Notes: generated by a model from the letters alone, not told the origin. Counted from the stretch's first letter, positions 17,572 through 28,714 are shown. The stretch is 64,000 bases of DNA from Paenibacillus sp. OV219 (GCF_900110075.1 NZ_FOCJ01000002.1:310001-374000); one strand, 5' to 3'. Made by a program: numbers and translations.

Positions 17572-18225
17572 TTAGAAAGACATTTTGTAGAGCGGAAGTA
17601 CAGTTTGGAACGTTTCTTTCACTTTCAAGACGAATGACTCTCCGTCCTTCAGAAGCGGATCGTTCCTGTCGATAATAATTCCGCAGAGCGCCTCGGACGC
17701 TTTCACCGAGCGGAGCCGCTGTAGCAGCTGCGCAAGCCCTTCACGGCCGAGCTCGCCTTGCGTATCGCCGCCTGGAACCATATGATTGCCAGACCAAACA
17801 TAGCCAGCAGGAATATGCTTCATAATGTCATCCATCTGAGCGAGCGCATGATCAGCGAACACCGTTTTATTGTCTGATTCATAAATAATGGCGAATTGAA
17901 CGAACAGATGCGAGCCAAATAGGCCGATTTGAAAATGTGGGAACATCTTGTAGCCGCGCTTGCCTGGCGCGTACGCGATCCACGTATCGTTCGGCGGATT
18001 AATCGTTCTGCGCGCGTGTTTAGCAACATGCGGGAACATCGGCTCGCCGCACAATTCTGTCAGCCAAGGCGACAGCAGCTCGCCGAGCTCGTTCAGCTTG
18101 GGACGAATCCGTTCAATTAATACCGTCATCCGCGCTTCGAGGCCAGGGACGGCAAATACATCAAAGTCATCCGCTGTAAAACCGGTAAATGTGCGGATCT
18201 GTTCTGTAGTAGCTTGTGTCGTCAT
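17572..18225 (-). CDS. yktB: DUF1054 family protein YktB
   Basis: A 217-residue cytoplasmic protein of the UPF0637/DUF1054 family, which is restricted to Bacillales. Family features are FTGFTADDFDVFAVPGLEAR, the central HARRTINPPNDTWIAYA, KRGYKMFPHFQIGLF and the C-terminal LYKM. Function is unestablished. It is a single minus-strand gene with a shared hairpin downstream. Confidence 0.88.
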   Translation of the reverse strand: MTTQATTEQIRTFTGFTADDFDVFAVPGLEARMTVLIERIRPKLNELGELLSPWLTELCGEPMFPHVAKHARRTINPPNDTWIAYAPGKRGYKMFPHFQIGLFGSHLFVQFAIIYESDNKTVFADHALAQMDDIMKHIPAGYVWSGNHMVPGGDTQGELGREGLAQLLQRLRSVKASEALCGIIIDRNDPLLKDGESFVLKVKETFQTVLPLYKMSF

Positions 18226-18363
18226 CGTACGATTGTCATTCCTTTCGGGCGTTCAAGACAAACCTTCATTTGCCCCATTATAGCACATGTTTGCAATCCG
18301 CCGCTGATTCCGTTACAGTCATCTCTAGTAACTAAGGAAGCGGATGTTAGGAGAGGTTCAACA

Positions 18364-18585
18364 ATGATGTGGCAGCAATTATGGTTTCTTACGAATATGG
18401 TTTTTGTTACACTCGCAATCGTTTTTTTATTTATTCATCGTTCCGTCACGCAAGCGCGTAATGAGAATGACGCTCTGAAGGTGTCACGAATGCGCAAAGC
18501 CCGCGCGGTTATTGGAATTTTCACCGTTATTGCGTTTGTGGTAATGGCGTCATTTTTCCTTGTGAATATGCGAGTTAACGGTTAA
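18364..18585 (+). CDS. Small two-helix membrane protein, unknown
   Basis: A 73-residue protein with two hydrophobic segments (about residues 6-24, LWFLTNMVFVTLAIVFLFI, and 49-69, IGIFTVIAFVVMASFFLVN) joined by a short basic loop (SVTQARNENDALKVSRMRKA). The start ATG has AGGAGAGG 7 bases upstream. I do not recognise the family; the topology and ribosome site argue that it is real. Confidence 0.65.
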   Translation: MMWQQLWFLTNMVFVTLAIVFLFIHRSVTQARNENDALKVSRMRKARAVIGIFTVIAFVVMASFFLVNMRVNG

Positions 18586-18707
18586 ATAACCATCGATCAG
18601 ATGTGTCTAATACGTGTCTCTTTGACTTTTTTCGCAACTTTTTCAGCGGCAACCGCGTTTAATTGTGACATACAACGCTGAAACAGTGGAGGAAAAGGAG
18701 ACGCATA

Positions 18708-20681
18708 ATGAAATATTTGAAGTGGTTGTTGGTTCTATCAATCTTGCTTATGCCTTTTGTTTATGCTTCCGGTGGAACAGCGTCAGCGCTTGATTATTCG
18801 GATAAGCTTACGCTGACAATTGGTAGCAAGAATATGAAGCATAATAGCTCATATACGAAATCGGCACAGCCGGTTACGGCGATTATTGGAGTTTCGTTTA
18901 TCCCGTTCGCCTCCGTAGCCGCCGAATATGGTTACAAAATCTCGTATAACGCGCAGACGAAAGAGTCGATTGCAATAGGTCCGCTGCATACGTTGAAATT
19001 CAAGATGAACAGTGCAGTAGCGAATGTAGACGGTTATAATGTGAAGCTGACAGGGGCTCCATATATCTTGAACGGTTCTCTCATGGTGCCGCTTCGTTCA
19101 TGGGGGAATGTGACTGATAGCGTAATTTCGGTTGTGGGAAAGACCATTATACTTTCGTGGAATACAGTCATCCTGCCGCAGCAGCCGAAAGCGAACTTCG
19201 AAGTGCAGCCTGCTGAAATCTATGCGGGTCAAACGAATGTCACCTATGTGGATCGTTCGTACAATCCGGCGGATGCGCCGTTCGTCGATGAACGCTGGGA
19301 TGGCCGAATGGATGTGTTCCCTGAACCAGGCACGTATACCATTACAAGACAGGTTGAAGATATTAATGGCATCTGGAGTGATCCGTACTCCGTTACAATT
19401 ACCGTTAAACCTGGAAACCAACCGCCTGTAGCGGATTTTACGACAGAGAAGGCGACGTACAGAATTGGTGAGGATGTCCTCTACACCGATTTGAGCACCG
19501 ATGATGAGAATGCGATCGTTCGCCGGACATGGACGGGGAATGCCAAAGTTTACTTCGAGCCAGGCGATAAGCAGGTTACGCTTGAGGTTGTAGACCGTCA
19601 TGGCTTGGTACATTCGGTAACGAAGACGGTTACGGTAACGAGTGAAGTGCTCTATACGAAGGACGAGTACTACAAGCTGTTCACGCCGATAGGCGAGAAG
19701 TTTCCAATTGACAGTGGCTCCGTGCTCAAAATGCCTTCATTGCCATACACCTTCCACTCGGAACAATCTCAGATGGTCCGCAGCAACAGCCCAGAAGCGC
19801 TGATCCAAGAAGGTATTGTGTATGAGACGCAGCTGACTGGGCAAGTGCGCTTCTTGTTCCATAACGTGAACCATATGGGTTATCCGGTCAAAATGTATCT
19901 GCTCGCGACGAACAATAGTCGTGTGCCTGTCAATCTGAGCACGAGCTCGATCGGGGTGGGCGGACCTGACCCGTTTGTGGAGAATACAGCGAAGATGTCG
20001 ACTATCCGTTATCTTCAATCTCTCATTACTAATCCGTCTCCACGTTGGATGACGATTAAGCCGGGAGAGACGAAGGAAGTTCTACCTGAGCTGTCCAAAA
20101 TTCCATTGAAGCCGCTCAATGTTCTTACGACTTATGCGGACCTTTTTGCGGATCAGGAGCTTCAGTTCAAAATCGTCGTTGTCGCATCGAATAAGAATGT
20201 GTTTGCAGAGCTGCCGAATTTGACACAAATGCCTCGTGACGGCAAACATGTTCGCGGTACGTTCAATAAGGCTGACCGTACGATCGAAATGTCAGATATT
20301 CTGGGCAATACAGCCGAGTATATCAAGCTTGGCGATAAGACAATGGATACGTATTTGGATGGAATTGACGATACGACAGGCAATCTGGAATACAACATCG
20401 GTAATTTCGGCGTGCTCTATCGGCTGAGCCTGCCGCATGTTGCGCCGCATACTCTAATTGCGCTTAATGCGCGTGGCGGCTATTACACAGGTGCCTTTAT
20501 GGTTAACGGCCAGGTTATTCCTGTTACAAACTCCAGCATACTGAAAGATAATAAGGAAGCGGCGGTGTTGTATCGAACTGGCGATAGCGAGGAATCGGTT
20601 GAGATCGTGTTCACTTTGTCAGCTGGAAGCAATCTTCCGCTCGCCATGATGTTCCTACCGCTGCCTTCGGCACGTTGGTAA
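18708..20681 (+). CDS. Secreted protein with stalk domain and PKD domains
   Basis: A 657-residue exported protein. It has a signal peptide (1-28, cleavage near TASALDY) and a copper-amine-oxidase-type stalk domain (about 50-150). Two PKD-like beta-sandwiches follow (about 163-238 and 243-310), with the typical ADFTTEKATYRIGEDVLYTD and PGDKQVTLEVVDRHGLVHSV. A C-terminal region of about 330 residues (MVRSNSPEALIQEGIVYETQ and following) of unknown fold, probably beta-rich, ends the protein. Stalk plus PKD modules mean a cell-surface or polysaccharide-binding role; no catalytic motif was seen. The ATG has GGAGGAAAAGGAG just upstream. A large terminator follows. Confidence 0.85.
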   Translation: MKYLKWLLVLSILLMPFVYASGGTASALDYSDKLTLTIGSKNMKHNSSYTKSAQPVTAIIGVSFIPFASVAAEYGYKISYNAQTKESIAIGPLHTLKFKMNSAVANVDGYNVKLTGAPYILNGSLMVPLRSWGNVTDSVISVVGKTIILSWNTVILPQQPKANFEVQPAEIYAGQTNVTYVDRSYNPADAPFVDERWDGRMDVFPEPGTYTITRQVEDINGIWSDPYSVTITVKPGNQPPVADFTTEKATYRIGEDVLYTDLSTDDENAIVRRTWTGNAKVYFEPGDKQVTLEVVDRHGLVHSVTKTVTVTSEVLYTKDEYYKLFTPIGEKFPIDSGSVLKMPSLPYTFHSEQSQMVRSNSPEALIQEGIVYETQLTGQVRFLFHNVNHMGYPVKMYLLATNNSRVPVNLSTSSIGVGGPDPFVENTAKMSTIRYLQSLITNPSPRWMTIKPGETKEVLPELSKIPLKPLNVLTTYADLFADQELQFKIVVVASNKNVFAELPNLTQMPRDGKHVRGTFNKADRTIEMSDILGNTAEYIKLGDKTMDTYLDGIDDTTGNLEYNIGNFGVLYRLSLPHVAPHTLIALNARGGYYTGAFMVNGQVIPVTNSSILKDNKEAAVLYRTGDSEESVEIVFTLSAGSNLPLAMMFLPLPSARW

Positions 20682-20707
20682 TAAACGTCGCAAGCATGAT
20701 TGAATAA

Positions 20708-20777
20708 GAAAAAGGCCTTCATCGCAGTTCTGCTCTGCTCGATTAGCTCGGGCAGAACTGCTGATGAAGGCCTTTTC
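20708..20777. terminator. Large bidirectional terminator
   Basis: Hairpin with a stem of about 25 bp (AAAAAGGCCTTCATC-GCAGTTCTGC paired with GCAGAACTGC-GATGAAGGCCTTTT). It separates the PKD protein gene from the converging oxidoreductase cluster. Confidence 0.92.
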
Positions 20778-20797
20778 GATATGATTGCAGCGATCAA

Positions 20798-21880
20798 TTA
20801 GTAAGGCAGCTTGATCTCAACTTCGCGGCGTTGTTCCGCCGAGCGGAGAACACCGTCAATGATTGCTTGCTGAATCAAGATTTGCTCACCTGGGATTGGT
20901 GCTGGACGTCCTTCGCGAACGGCATCGACGAAGTCGCGCACTTTCTCGAAGAATAGATCCTTATTATGTTCGATGCCTGGAACCGGTGTAGAAGTCTGCT
21001 GACCCATGAAGTCATGGAAGAGTGTTATGTCGCCGACTTTGCCGTCCCATACGCCTGACCAGTTGCCTGTGCCGTAAGGATTCACTTTCAGGCCGCCTTC
21101 AGAGCCAAGGAACATTGTCGAACCGAGTGTATCCATATGCATCGCCCAAGAAATCTTGAACTGAAGCACGAGATCATTCTCGAAACGAACGAGCGCTACG
21201 CCGAAGTCTTCTACTTCGAACTGGCTTGCTTGAGAATGATGAATCGGATTTGTGCCGAAATGGTTGCTCGTGAACGCGGACACTGTAAGCGGGCGAGGAT
21301 AGCCGAGTGCATTGAGTGCCATGTCGAGCGAGTAGCAGCCGATATCAGCCATTGCGCCGGCACCAGCAAGCGCTTTACTAATGAATGTACCGCCAGGCAT
21401 ACCGCGTCTGCGGCCGCCGCCAGTTTCAACATAGTACACTTTGCCGAGCTTGCCGGATTGAACGATGTCCCCAACAAGCTTCATGTTCGGGTCATAGCGC
21501 GGTTGGAAGCCGATTGTGAGCATTTTGCCTGATTCCTTGGAAGCTTGCACCATGTCAACTGCTTCATCAAGAGTAACGGACATTGGCTTCTCCAGAAGGA
21601 CCGCCTTGCCCGCACGGAGCGCATCTACAGTTGTTACATGATGGGACACGTTCGGCGTACAGATGCTGACACCATCGAGATCAAGCTCCAACATCGCACG
21701 ATGGCTGTCAAATGCTTGTGCATCTGTCAATGAAAGCGATTCCACGAATTGCTGTGCTTTGCCAGGTATAACGTCTGCCACTGCTACAATTTCAACGTCT
21801 GCGATCTGTTTGTACTGACGAATATGCGCATGGGCGATACCGCCGCTGCCGATAATACCGATTCGAATAGGCTTAGCCAA
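20798..21880 (-). CDS. Gfo/Idh/MocA family oxidoreductase
   Basis: A 360-residue NAD(P)-dependent sugar or inositol dehydrogenase. The N-terminal Rossmann fold has IGIIGSGGIAHAHI (residues 6-19). The family's catalytic motif is GKAVLLEKPMSVTLDEA (about 90-106, EKP lysine). The C-terminal sheet domain (130-360) contains GALADIGCYSLDMALN-like sequence (AMADIGCYSLDMALN). It is last in the minus-strand order oxidoreductase - AraC - oxidoreductase, 34 bases after the AraC gene. The substrate is probably a sugar or cyclitol, unidentified. Confidence 0.9.
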   Translation of the reverse strand: MAKPIRIGIIGSGGIAHAHIRQYKQIADVEIVAVADVIPGKAQQFVESLSLTDAQAFDSHRAMLELDLDGVSICTPNVSHHVTTVDALRAGKAVLLEKPMSVTLDEAVDMVQASKESGKMLTIGFQPRYDPNMKLVGDIVQSGKLGKVYYVETGGGRRRGMPGGTFISKALAGAGAMADIGCYSLDMALNALGYPRPLTVSAFTSNHFGTNPIHHSQASQFEVEDFGVALVRFENDLVLQFKISWAMHMDTLGSTMFLGSEGGLKVNPYGTGNWSGVWDGKVGDITLFHDFMGQQTSTPVPGIEHNKDLFFEKVRDFVDAVREGRPAPIPGEQILIQQAIIDGVLRSAEQRREVEIKLPY

Positions 21881-21914
21881 TTTGAGTCATCTCCTCTTTA
21901 ATTGTCAACGTAGT

Positions 21915-22844
21915 CTAAGACGTTTGCTGGATGCGGAACTGCCTAGGTGTCATGTTGAATCTTTTCTTGAACACATAGTACAAATAATTGCTGCTGGCAA
22001 AACCATGCTCTAGCGCAATATGCTCAATCGAATGCTGGCCTTCTATAATGGCGGAGCACACTTGCGACAAGCGGTAATTCTCTAGATAAGCGCTAAACGA
22101 TTCCTCGCCTTGCTCGCGGAATATCCGCTGCAGCTGACGGGCACTGATCGGAATTCGTTCGGCAACTTCCTGAAGCGTTAGCGGCTGTGCGTAGTTATCG
22201 TGAATGAATTGCGTCGCAATCCGAAACCGATGCTCGTTCATATTGCGGGACGGCGGTTCGAAAGTGAGGCTAGGCTCAGAAGACATGCGTGAAGCGCGCA
22301 ACAAGATTTGAATAATGGCTTGCTTGATTGTCGAGAATGCCCCTGGTTGCCCCTCGTTCCAAGCGCGATAGGCGGTGAGAAACCACGACATCGCATTATA
22401 CTGATCGACATGCGGACGTAGCGGCAAACCACTCAGCGCATTCATGCAGCTCTCCGCTTCATGACGCTCCCACGGGTCGCCCCAGGCTGCTTCTTCCTCG
22501 CTTTCTTTAATCGGTACGATATCAATATGGAGACAGAGCTCATCCATCGCTTCCCGCGAGTCCGCTTCCTGCTGATGCAGGACGTTCGGTCCCGTCAAGT
22601 AGAAGAGACCCTCGTGTAGTGGATAGACGGTATCCTCCATAATGACTGTTCCCTTGCCCCGAGGAATAAAATGAAACTCGTATTCCGAGTGCTTGTGAAA
22701 CCGTACGATCTTTCCAGGAGGGAAGGTGGCGAGGTGGCAGCGCAATACGCGAAAGCCATAGCCGCCCCAGCGGAACTGGATATCGAGCCTGTCGATCGCG
22801 TCGCCGCGTTCAGCCATCAACGAGTAAGCAAACGGTTTAGCCAT
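21915..22844 (-). CDS. AraC family transcriptional regulator
   Basis: A 309-residue regulator. The N-terminal cupin domain (about 30-110) has RFHKHSEYEFHFIPRGKGTV and LHEGLFYLTGPNVLHQQE. The C-terminal AraC DNA-binding domain (about 205-305) has LTLQEVAERIPISARQLQRI and SIEHIALEHGFASSNYLYYV. It sits between two Gfo/Idh/MocA dehydrogenase genes and is likely co-transcribed with both, so it probably controls the cluster in response to a sugar-like ligand. The start ATG lies 7 bases after GGAGAGGTGG; another ATG 2 bases earlier is out of frame. Confidence 0.9.
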   Translation of the reverse strand: MAKPFAYSLMAERGDAIDRLDIQFRWGGYGFRVLRCHLATFPPGKIVRFHKHSEYEFHFIPRGKGTVIMEDTVYPLHEGLFYLTGPNVLHQQEADSREAMDELCLHIDIVPIKESEEEAAWGDPWERHEAESCMNALSGLPLRPHVDQYNAMSWFLTAYRAWNEGQPGAFSTIKQAIIQILLRASRMSSEPSLTFEPPSRNMNEHRFRIATQFIHDNYAQPLTLQEVAERIPISARQLQRIFREQGEESFSAYLENYRLSQVCSAIIEGQHSIEHIALEHGFASSNYLYYVFKKRFNMTPRQFRIQQTS

Positions 22845-22877
22845 GCATGTACCACCTCTCCTTCTTCAAAAGATGAA

Positions 22878-23870
22878 TTAGTTCTTCAGATCTGCAATTG
22901 TAACTTCGCGGCGCTCTTTGTTCGAGATGTTCGCTGCTTCCATCAGCTTCGTAAGGTCAGCTGCAAGGCCAACATTCTCAGTCGCTTCCGTGTTGTTCAA
23001 GATGTGGCCAACGAATTGGTTGAAGGCGATTTCGCGGTTGTCCGGTTTCTCGATCTTAACCCATTCGTTCCCTTTCAAGTGGCTGCTGCGAACAAGCACT
23101 TCATCGGATTCGAAGCCGTAGATCATTGTGCCTTCTGTGCCGTGTACTTCGAAGCAGAACGGCGAGTTAGGGTTCACGAAGCCAGCTTCTACAACGCCAA
23201 ATGCGCCATTTTCGTAACGAAGCGTAGCTACTGCGTTATCTTCAACATCCTTGCCTGTTACATAGCCGTAAATCGCGTTCAGGCTTTGTGGCATGCCAAG
23301 GAACAGACGAGTGAGGTACATTGGGTGGCAACCAAGGTCGATCAGTGCGCCGCCGCCGCATAGCTCCAGGTTGTAGAAGTGCTCTGGCAACCAGCCAGCA
23401 GTTGCGCCGTTGTGCGACAGGCGAACGCGTGCTTGTGTCAATTGGCCGAGGTAGCCTTTAGCCAATACTTCTTGTGCAGCAAGTGTATAGTTATCATTGA
23501 GGCGCGGCAGGGATACAGTGAACTTCACGCCTGCTTCTTTAACAGCGGCAAGAATCTCGTTAACTTCTGCGTTGGTTGGCGCTACAACCTTCTCAGTGAA
23601 GATGTGTTTGCCAGCGCGAGCAGCCTTTACCATAACATCACGGTGCATATTAGTTGGTGTGTCAACAACAACTGCATCGATGTCCGTGCGAGCGAGCAGC
23701 TCGTCAAGGTCTGCGATGAAAGGAACGCCAAGCTTCTCTGCATCAGCTTGACCGCGGGAAGGGATCTCGTCCCATACGGCTACGATTTCTGTGTTTGGAT
23801 TGGCTTGTACGTTACGAGTGTAGTCCCAGGCATGAACATGCCAATAGCTAAGCATTGCTACGCGAATCAT
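22878..23870 (-). CDS. Gfo/Idh/MocA family oxidoreductase
   Basis: A 330-residue NAD(P)-dependent dehydrogenase. It begins MIRVAMLSYWHVHAWDYTRN, an atypical first beta strand in which the usual GxGxxG is replaced by SYWHVHA. The motif GKHIFTEKVVAPTNAEVNEI supplies the EK lysine (EKP is EKV here). The C-terminal domain has GGGALIDLGCHPMYLTRLFL. It is first gene of the cluster; the ATG is 8 bases after TAGGAGG. The altered dinucleotide motif suggests a distinct subgroup; the substrate is unknown. Confidence 0.88.
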   Translation of the reverse strand: MIRVAMLSYWHVHAWDYTRNVQANPNTEIVAVWDEIPSRGQADAEKLGVPFIADLDELLARTDIDAVVVDTPTNMHRDVMVKAARAGKHIFTEKVVAPTNAEVNEILAAVKEAGVKFTVSLPRLNDNYTLAAQEVLAKGYLGQLTQARVRLSHNGATAGWLPEHFYNLELCGGGALIDLGCHPMYLTRLFLGMPQSLNAIYGYVTGKDVEDNAVATLRYENGAFGVVEAGFVNPNSPFCFEVHGTEGTMIYGFESDEVLVRSSHLKGNEWVKIEKPDNREIAFNQFVGHILNNTEATENVGLAADLTKLMEAANISNKERREVTIADLKN

Positions 23871-23900
23871 TAATGTATTCCTCCTAGAGTGGGGGTTTTT

Positions 23901-24037
23901 CTGTGACCTATGTCGCGTGATCACAGTTTTTTCTTCTCTAATTATGCGACATGTCCATACCGTAACACAATAGAAAACGCTTAATAATCCATTTCCGTGA
24001 CAAAAAAACTGCAAAATAGCGACAAAATGCTTGTCGC
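23901..24037 (-). promoter_or_regulatory. Repeated TGTCGC dyads upstream of the oxidoreductase cluster
   Basis: The region upstream of the cluster holds two inverted repeats built on the same word: ATGTCGC (23910-23916) with GCGACAT (23946-23952), and GCGACA (24019-24024) with TGTCGC (24032-24037). An additional CTGTGA/TCACAG pair (23901-23906, 23921-23926) overlaps the first. Four copies of one half-site in about 130 bases look like a regulator array, probably for the cluster's own AraC protein (inference). Confidence 0.55.
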
Positions 24038-24112
24038 GTGTTCATAGTCAGCTCTTATGAATTGGCGTTATGCCGAATTTTCGACTATAGTTAAGGAAGG
24101 AGGTGGTCCGTT

Positions 24113-24391
24113 ATGCGTCGTGTCATTAGTGCGCCGATACATGCTTATCGCAGGTTTATATCGCCGCTCAAGCCGCCGACGTGCCGGTTCTATCCCACCT
24201 GCTCGGCGTACGCGCTCGAAGCGATCGACAAGCATGGGCCGCTTCGGGGCAGCTGGCTTGCCGTCAGACGGATCTGCCGTTGTCATCCTCTTCATCCCGG
24301 AGGGATTGATTATGTCCCGCCTACACGTGAGGAAATGCAGCAACGACGGGCGTCTGCCGCCCTTGACAGTGCTGCGGAGGATTCGGTATAG
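24113..24391 (+). CDS. yidD: Membrane protein insertion efficiency factor YidD
   Basis: A 92-residue amphipathic membrane-associated protein of the UPF0161/YidD family, which assists YidC-dependent insertion of inner-membrane proteins. The family core is complete: [20 protein letters not shown] (the CRFxPTCS motif), [14 protein letters not shown], and the closing [18 protein letters not shown]. The ATG is 7 bases after AAGGAGGTGG, an excellent site. It is a single gene ahead of the metG leader. Confidence 0.93.
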   Translation: MRRVISAPIHAYRRFISPLKPPTCRFYPTCSAYALEAIDKHGPLRGSWLAVRRICRCHPLHPGGIDYVPPTREEMQQRRASAALDSAAEDSV

Positions 24392-24404
24392 TTGATCGTA
24401 AGAG

Positions 24405-24742
24405 AATCATTACCAATATCATCATTCGATGAACGGATAAGTACAGAGGAAATGGCCTTACCAGAGAGCCGGGGGAGCTGGAAACCGGCAAGGCGCAGCT
24501 TTTGGAAAATGGTCCTGGAGAATTCGTGCTCGAGCATTCAGTTGTTCAAAGGCTGATGCAAGGGTGCGGCGGCTGACCTCGTTAATGGTCGTAACGTTCA
24601 TCCGTATATTCGGATGGACCTAATGAAGCTTTCTTGAGACGCTTACCTATTTAATGGTTCGCTGCTCTCGGGAGAGGAAATTGGGTGGTACCGCGTAAGC
24701 GACAAGCTTTCGTCCCATATGAGGATGAGGCTTTTTTTGTTT
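24405..24742 (+). promoter_or_regulatory. T-box leader (methionyl-tRNA responsive) of metG
   Basis: The leader contains the AGAGAG motif of stem I (24463-24468) and the T-box TGGTACCGCG (24686-24695) in the usual GGGTGGTACCGCG context. A terminator hairpin (24704-24735) followed by TTTTTTTGTTTTTT ends it. A candidate specifier triplet ATG (24509-24511, within GGAAAATGGTCC) fits methionine and the gene that follows. Uncharged tRNA-Met would favour the antiterminator and raise metG expression. The class is certain; the exact specifier position is inferred. Confidence 0.9.
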
Positions 24743-24771
24743 TTTTACAGAGAAATAATAAGGAGAAATGA

Positions 24772-26814
<2,043 letters not shown>

Positions 26815-26826
26815 GCATGAACGTAC

Positions 26827-26855
26827 GCCGCCGGGGCTTAATGCTCCGGCGGTTT
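26827..26855 (+). terminator. Probable terminator of metG
   Basis: GC-rich hairpin CCGCCGGGGC / GCTCCGGCGG with a short TTT tail, just before the zinc-transporter promoter. Confidence 0.55.
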
Positions 26856-26859
26856 CATA

Positions 26860-26911
26860 TTGACACTATATTTTGCAGTCTATATAATCTAATTGTAATG
26901 TTTACGATTAT
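26860..26911 (+). promoter_or_regulatory. Sigma-A promoter with overlapping Zur box
   Basis: A consensus promoter, TTGACA (26860-26865), 17-base spacer, TATAAT (26883-26888), is followed at once by TAATTGTAATGTTTACGATTA (about 26889-26910). This closely matches the Bacillus Zur box (AATCGTAAT-N-ATTACGATT type dyad). A repressor bound there would cover the transcription start, giving zinc-dependent repression of znuACB. Confidence 0.85.
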
Positions 26912-26940
26912 GAATATGATAGATAGAGGTGCTAAGGTTC

Positions 26941-27888
26941 ATGTTTATTCAACGTTTCATAGGCAAATTCGTCCTGTCAGCCGCGATGCTGGCTTTTTTC
27001 ATTCTTATCCTCGCCGGATGCGCGTCTTCCAGCACAGGCAAGCTCATCGAGGGCAAAACGAACGTCGTCACAAGCTTCTATCCGCTGTATTTTCTAGCTC
27101 AGCAGATTGGCGGAGAGAGTGCGAATGTCATTAATATGATCCCCGCTGGTGTAGAACCGCATGATTGGAGTCCGAAGAGCCGCGACCTGGATACTGCCGC
27201 GAAAGCGCAGCTGTTCTTGTATAACGGAGCGGGGCTTGAAGGCTGGGTTGACGATTTTCTAGAAGGATTGCCTACGGATTCAAAGCTGATTACGGTTGAG
27301 GCAAGTGAGGGCATCACGAAGATTTCCGGCAGTCCAGAAGAAGATAATGACGCTACGGATGCGAAGCATGTTGATCCGCACACGTGGGTAAGCCCGAAGT
27401 CGATGCTTGTTATGGCGAACACGGTACAGAAGAACTTCGTAAAGGCTGATCCTGCTCATAAAGTTGCTTACACGGCTAACTACGACAAGCTAGAGCAGCG
27501 TCTTAAAGAATTAGACCGGGAATATACGGATGCCCTCTCGAAGACGCCACGCAAGGATATCGTAACGTCCCATCAGGCGTTCGGTTATCTCGCAAGGGAC
27601 TATGGACTGAAGCAAGTGGCTATAATGGGTTTGTCGCCTGATGCAGAGCCGAAAGCGCAAGATTTGCTCCGCATTACGAAGTTCGTGAAGGATAATGGCA
27701 TCAAATTTATTTTCTTCGAAGAGCTTGTTTCCGATGAACTTGCGAAGACGCTTGCGAATGAAGCTAACGTGAGCACGATGGTGTTGAACCCGCTTGAAGG
27801 GTTAACGCCGGAGCAGGAGAAGAAGGGTGAAGACTACTTCTCTCTCATGAAGGCGAATTTGCAAAATCTAGTCCAAGCCTTACAATAG
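26941..27888 (+). CDS. znuA: Zinc ABC transporter substrate-binding lipoprotein
   Basis: A 315-residue cluster A-I (ZnuA/AdcA/TroA) binding protein that captures Zn(II) outside the membrane. The signal peptide ends in the lipobox LAGC (Cys27). Metal-ligand histidines are visible in PAGVEPHDWSP, KHVDPHTWVSP and TSHQAFGYLA, with a final acidic ligand region GLSPDAEP. The His-rich loop of many zinc proteins is replaced by a short acidic segment (EEDNDATDAKH). Manganese specificity is possible from the fold, but the Zur box upstream favours zinc. The ATG at 26941 lies 9 bases after AGAGGTG. It is first gene of znuA-znuC-znuB. Confidence 0.9.
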   Translation: MFIQRFIGKFVLSAAMLAFFILILAGCASSSTGKLIEGKTNVVTSFYPLYFLAQQIGGESANVINMIPAGVEPHDWSPKSRDLDTAAKAQLFLYNGAGLEGWVDDFLEGLPTDSKLITVEASEGITKISGSPEEDNDATDAKHVDPHTWVSPKSMLVMANTVQKNFVKADPAHKVAYTANYDKLEQRLKELDREYTDALSKTPRKDIVTSHQAFGYLARDYGLKQVAIMGLSPDAEPKAQDLLRITKFVKDNGIKFIFFEELVSDELAKTLANEANVSTMVLNPLEGLTPEQEKKGEDYFSLMKANLQNLVQALQ

Positions 27889-27904
27889 AAAGAAGGAAAA
27901 ACGG

Positions 27905-28711
27905 ATGCTCCACAAACCTCAGCATGATTCCACTTCCTTGATCTGTCACCGGCCGATCATCGAGCTTGAGAATGTATCATTTGCCTATAATCAGAAGCCG
28001 GTCATCAATCACATCAATTTCACGGCGCTGGAGCGGGACTTTGTCGGGTTGATTGGCTCGAACGGTGCAGGTAAAACGACGCTGCTTCGTATGATCGTAG
28101 GCTTGCTTGCGCCGACCAGCGGCACGGTTAAGCTTTTCGGCGAACCGATTCAACAATTCCGCAATTGGAATTTGATCGGGTACGTCCCACAGAAAAACTC
28201 GTTTAATCCCTTGTTTCCAGCCACCGTTCGCGAGGTAGTCATCTCTGGGCTATTCAGCCGCAACAAGCTGTTCAAGCGCGTGACGAAGGCCGACAGCATC
28301 AAGTGCGACGAGGCGCTTCACGCGATGAAGATCGAGGATTTAGCAGGCAAGCGGATCGGTGAATTGTCGGGCGGGCAGCAACAGCGAGCTTTTCTCGCTC
28401 GGGCGCTTATCAACAATCCGGCGCTGCTCATTCTCGATGAGCCGACCGTTGGCATCGACAGCGAGACGCAAGAAGGCTTCTTCCATCTCATCAAGCATAT
28501 GCATCAGCATCATAATATTACGTTTCTGATGGTATCGCATGACATGGAGATGATCCGATCTTACTTAGGTGAGCAGCCGAAGCAGGAAGCCGGCAAAATC
28601 AAGTTTTATGTGAAGCACTCGCATGATCTGGAAGATTGCGTGGAGACGAATATATCGCACAGCTTACGAGAGCTGCGCCATACGATGGAGCGAGGGAAAG
28701 TAGGCGTATAG
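27905..28711 (+). CDS. znuC: Zinc ABC transporter ATP-binding protein
   Basis: A 268-residue ATPase subunit. Walker A is GSNGAGKTT (about 55-63), the ABC signature LSGGQQQRAFLARAL, Walker B LLILDEPTVGID, and the switch histidine is in FLMVSHDMEM. The C-terminal extension of about 45 residues (GEQPKQEAGKIKFYVKHSHD) is His-containing and variable in this family. It lies 16 bases after znuA and 3 bases before znuB, so the three form one Zur-controlled operon. Confidence 0.92.
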   Translation: MLHKPQHDSTSLICHRPIIELENVSFAYNQKPVINHINFTALERDFVGLIGSNGAGKTTLLRMIVGLLAPTSGTVKLFGEPIQQFRNWNLIGYVPQKNSFNPLFPATVREVVISGLFSRNKLFKRVTKADSIKCDEALHAMKIEDLAGKRIGELSGGQQQRAFLARALINNPALLILDEPTVGIDSETQEGFFHLIKHMHQHHNITFLMVSHDMEMIRSYLGEQPKQEAGKIKFYVKHSHDLEDCVETNISHSLRELRHTMERGKVGV

Positions 28712-28714
28712 AGA

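Noticed and set aside
23901-23926. CTGTGA...TCACAG pair resembling a CRP site
   Set aside because: The spacing is 14 bases instead of 6 and Firmicutes lack classical CRP; kept only as part of the dyad-rich region.
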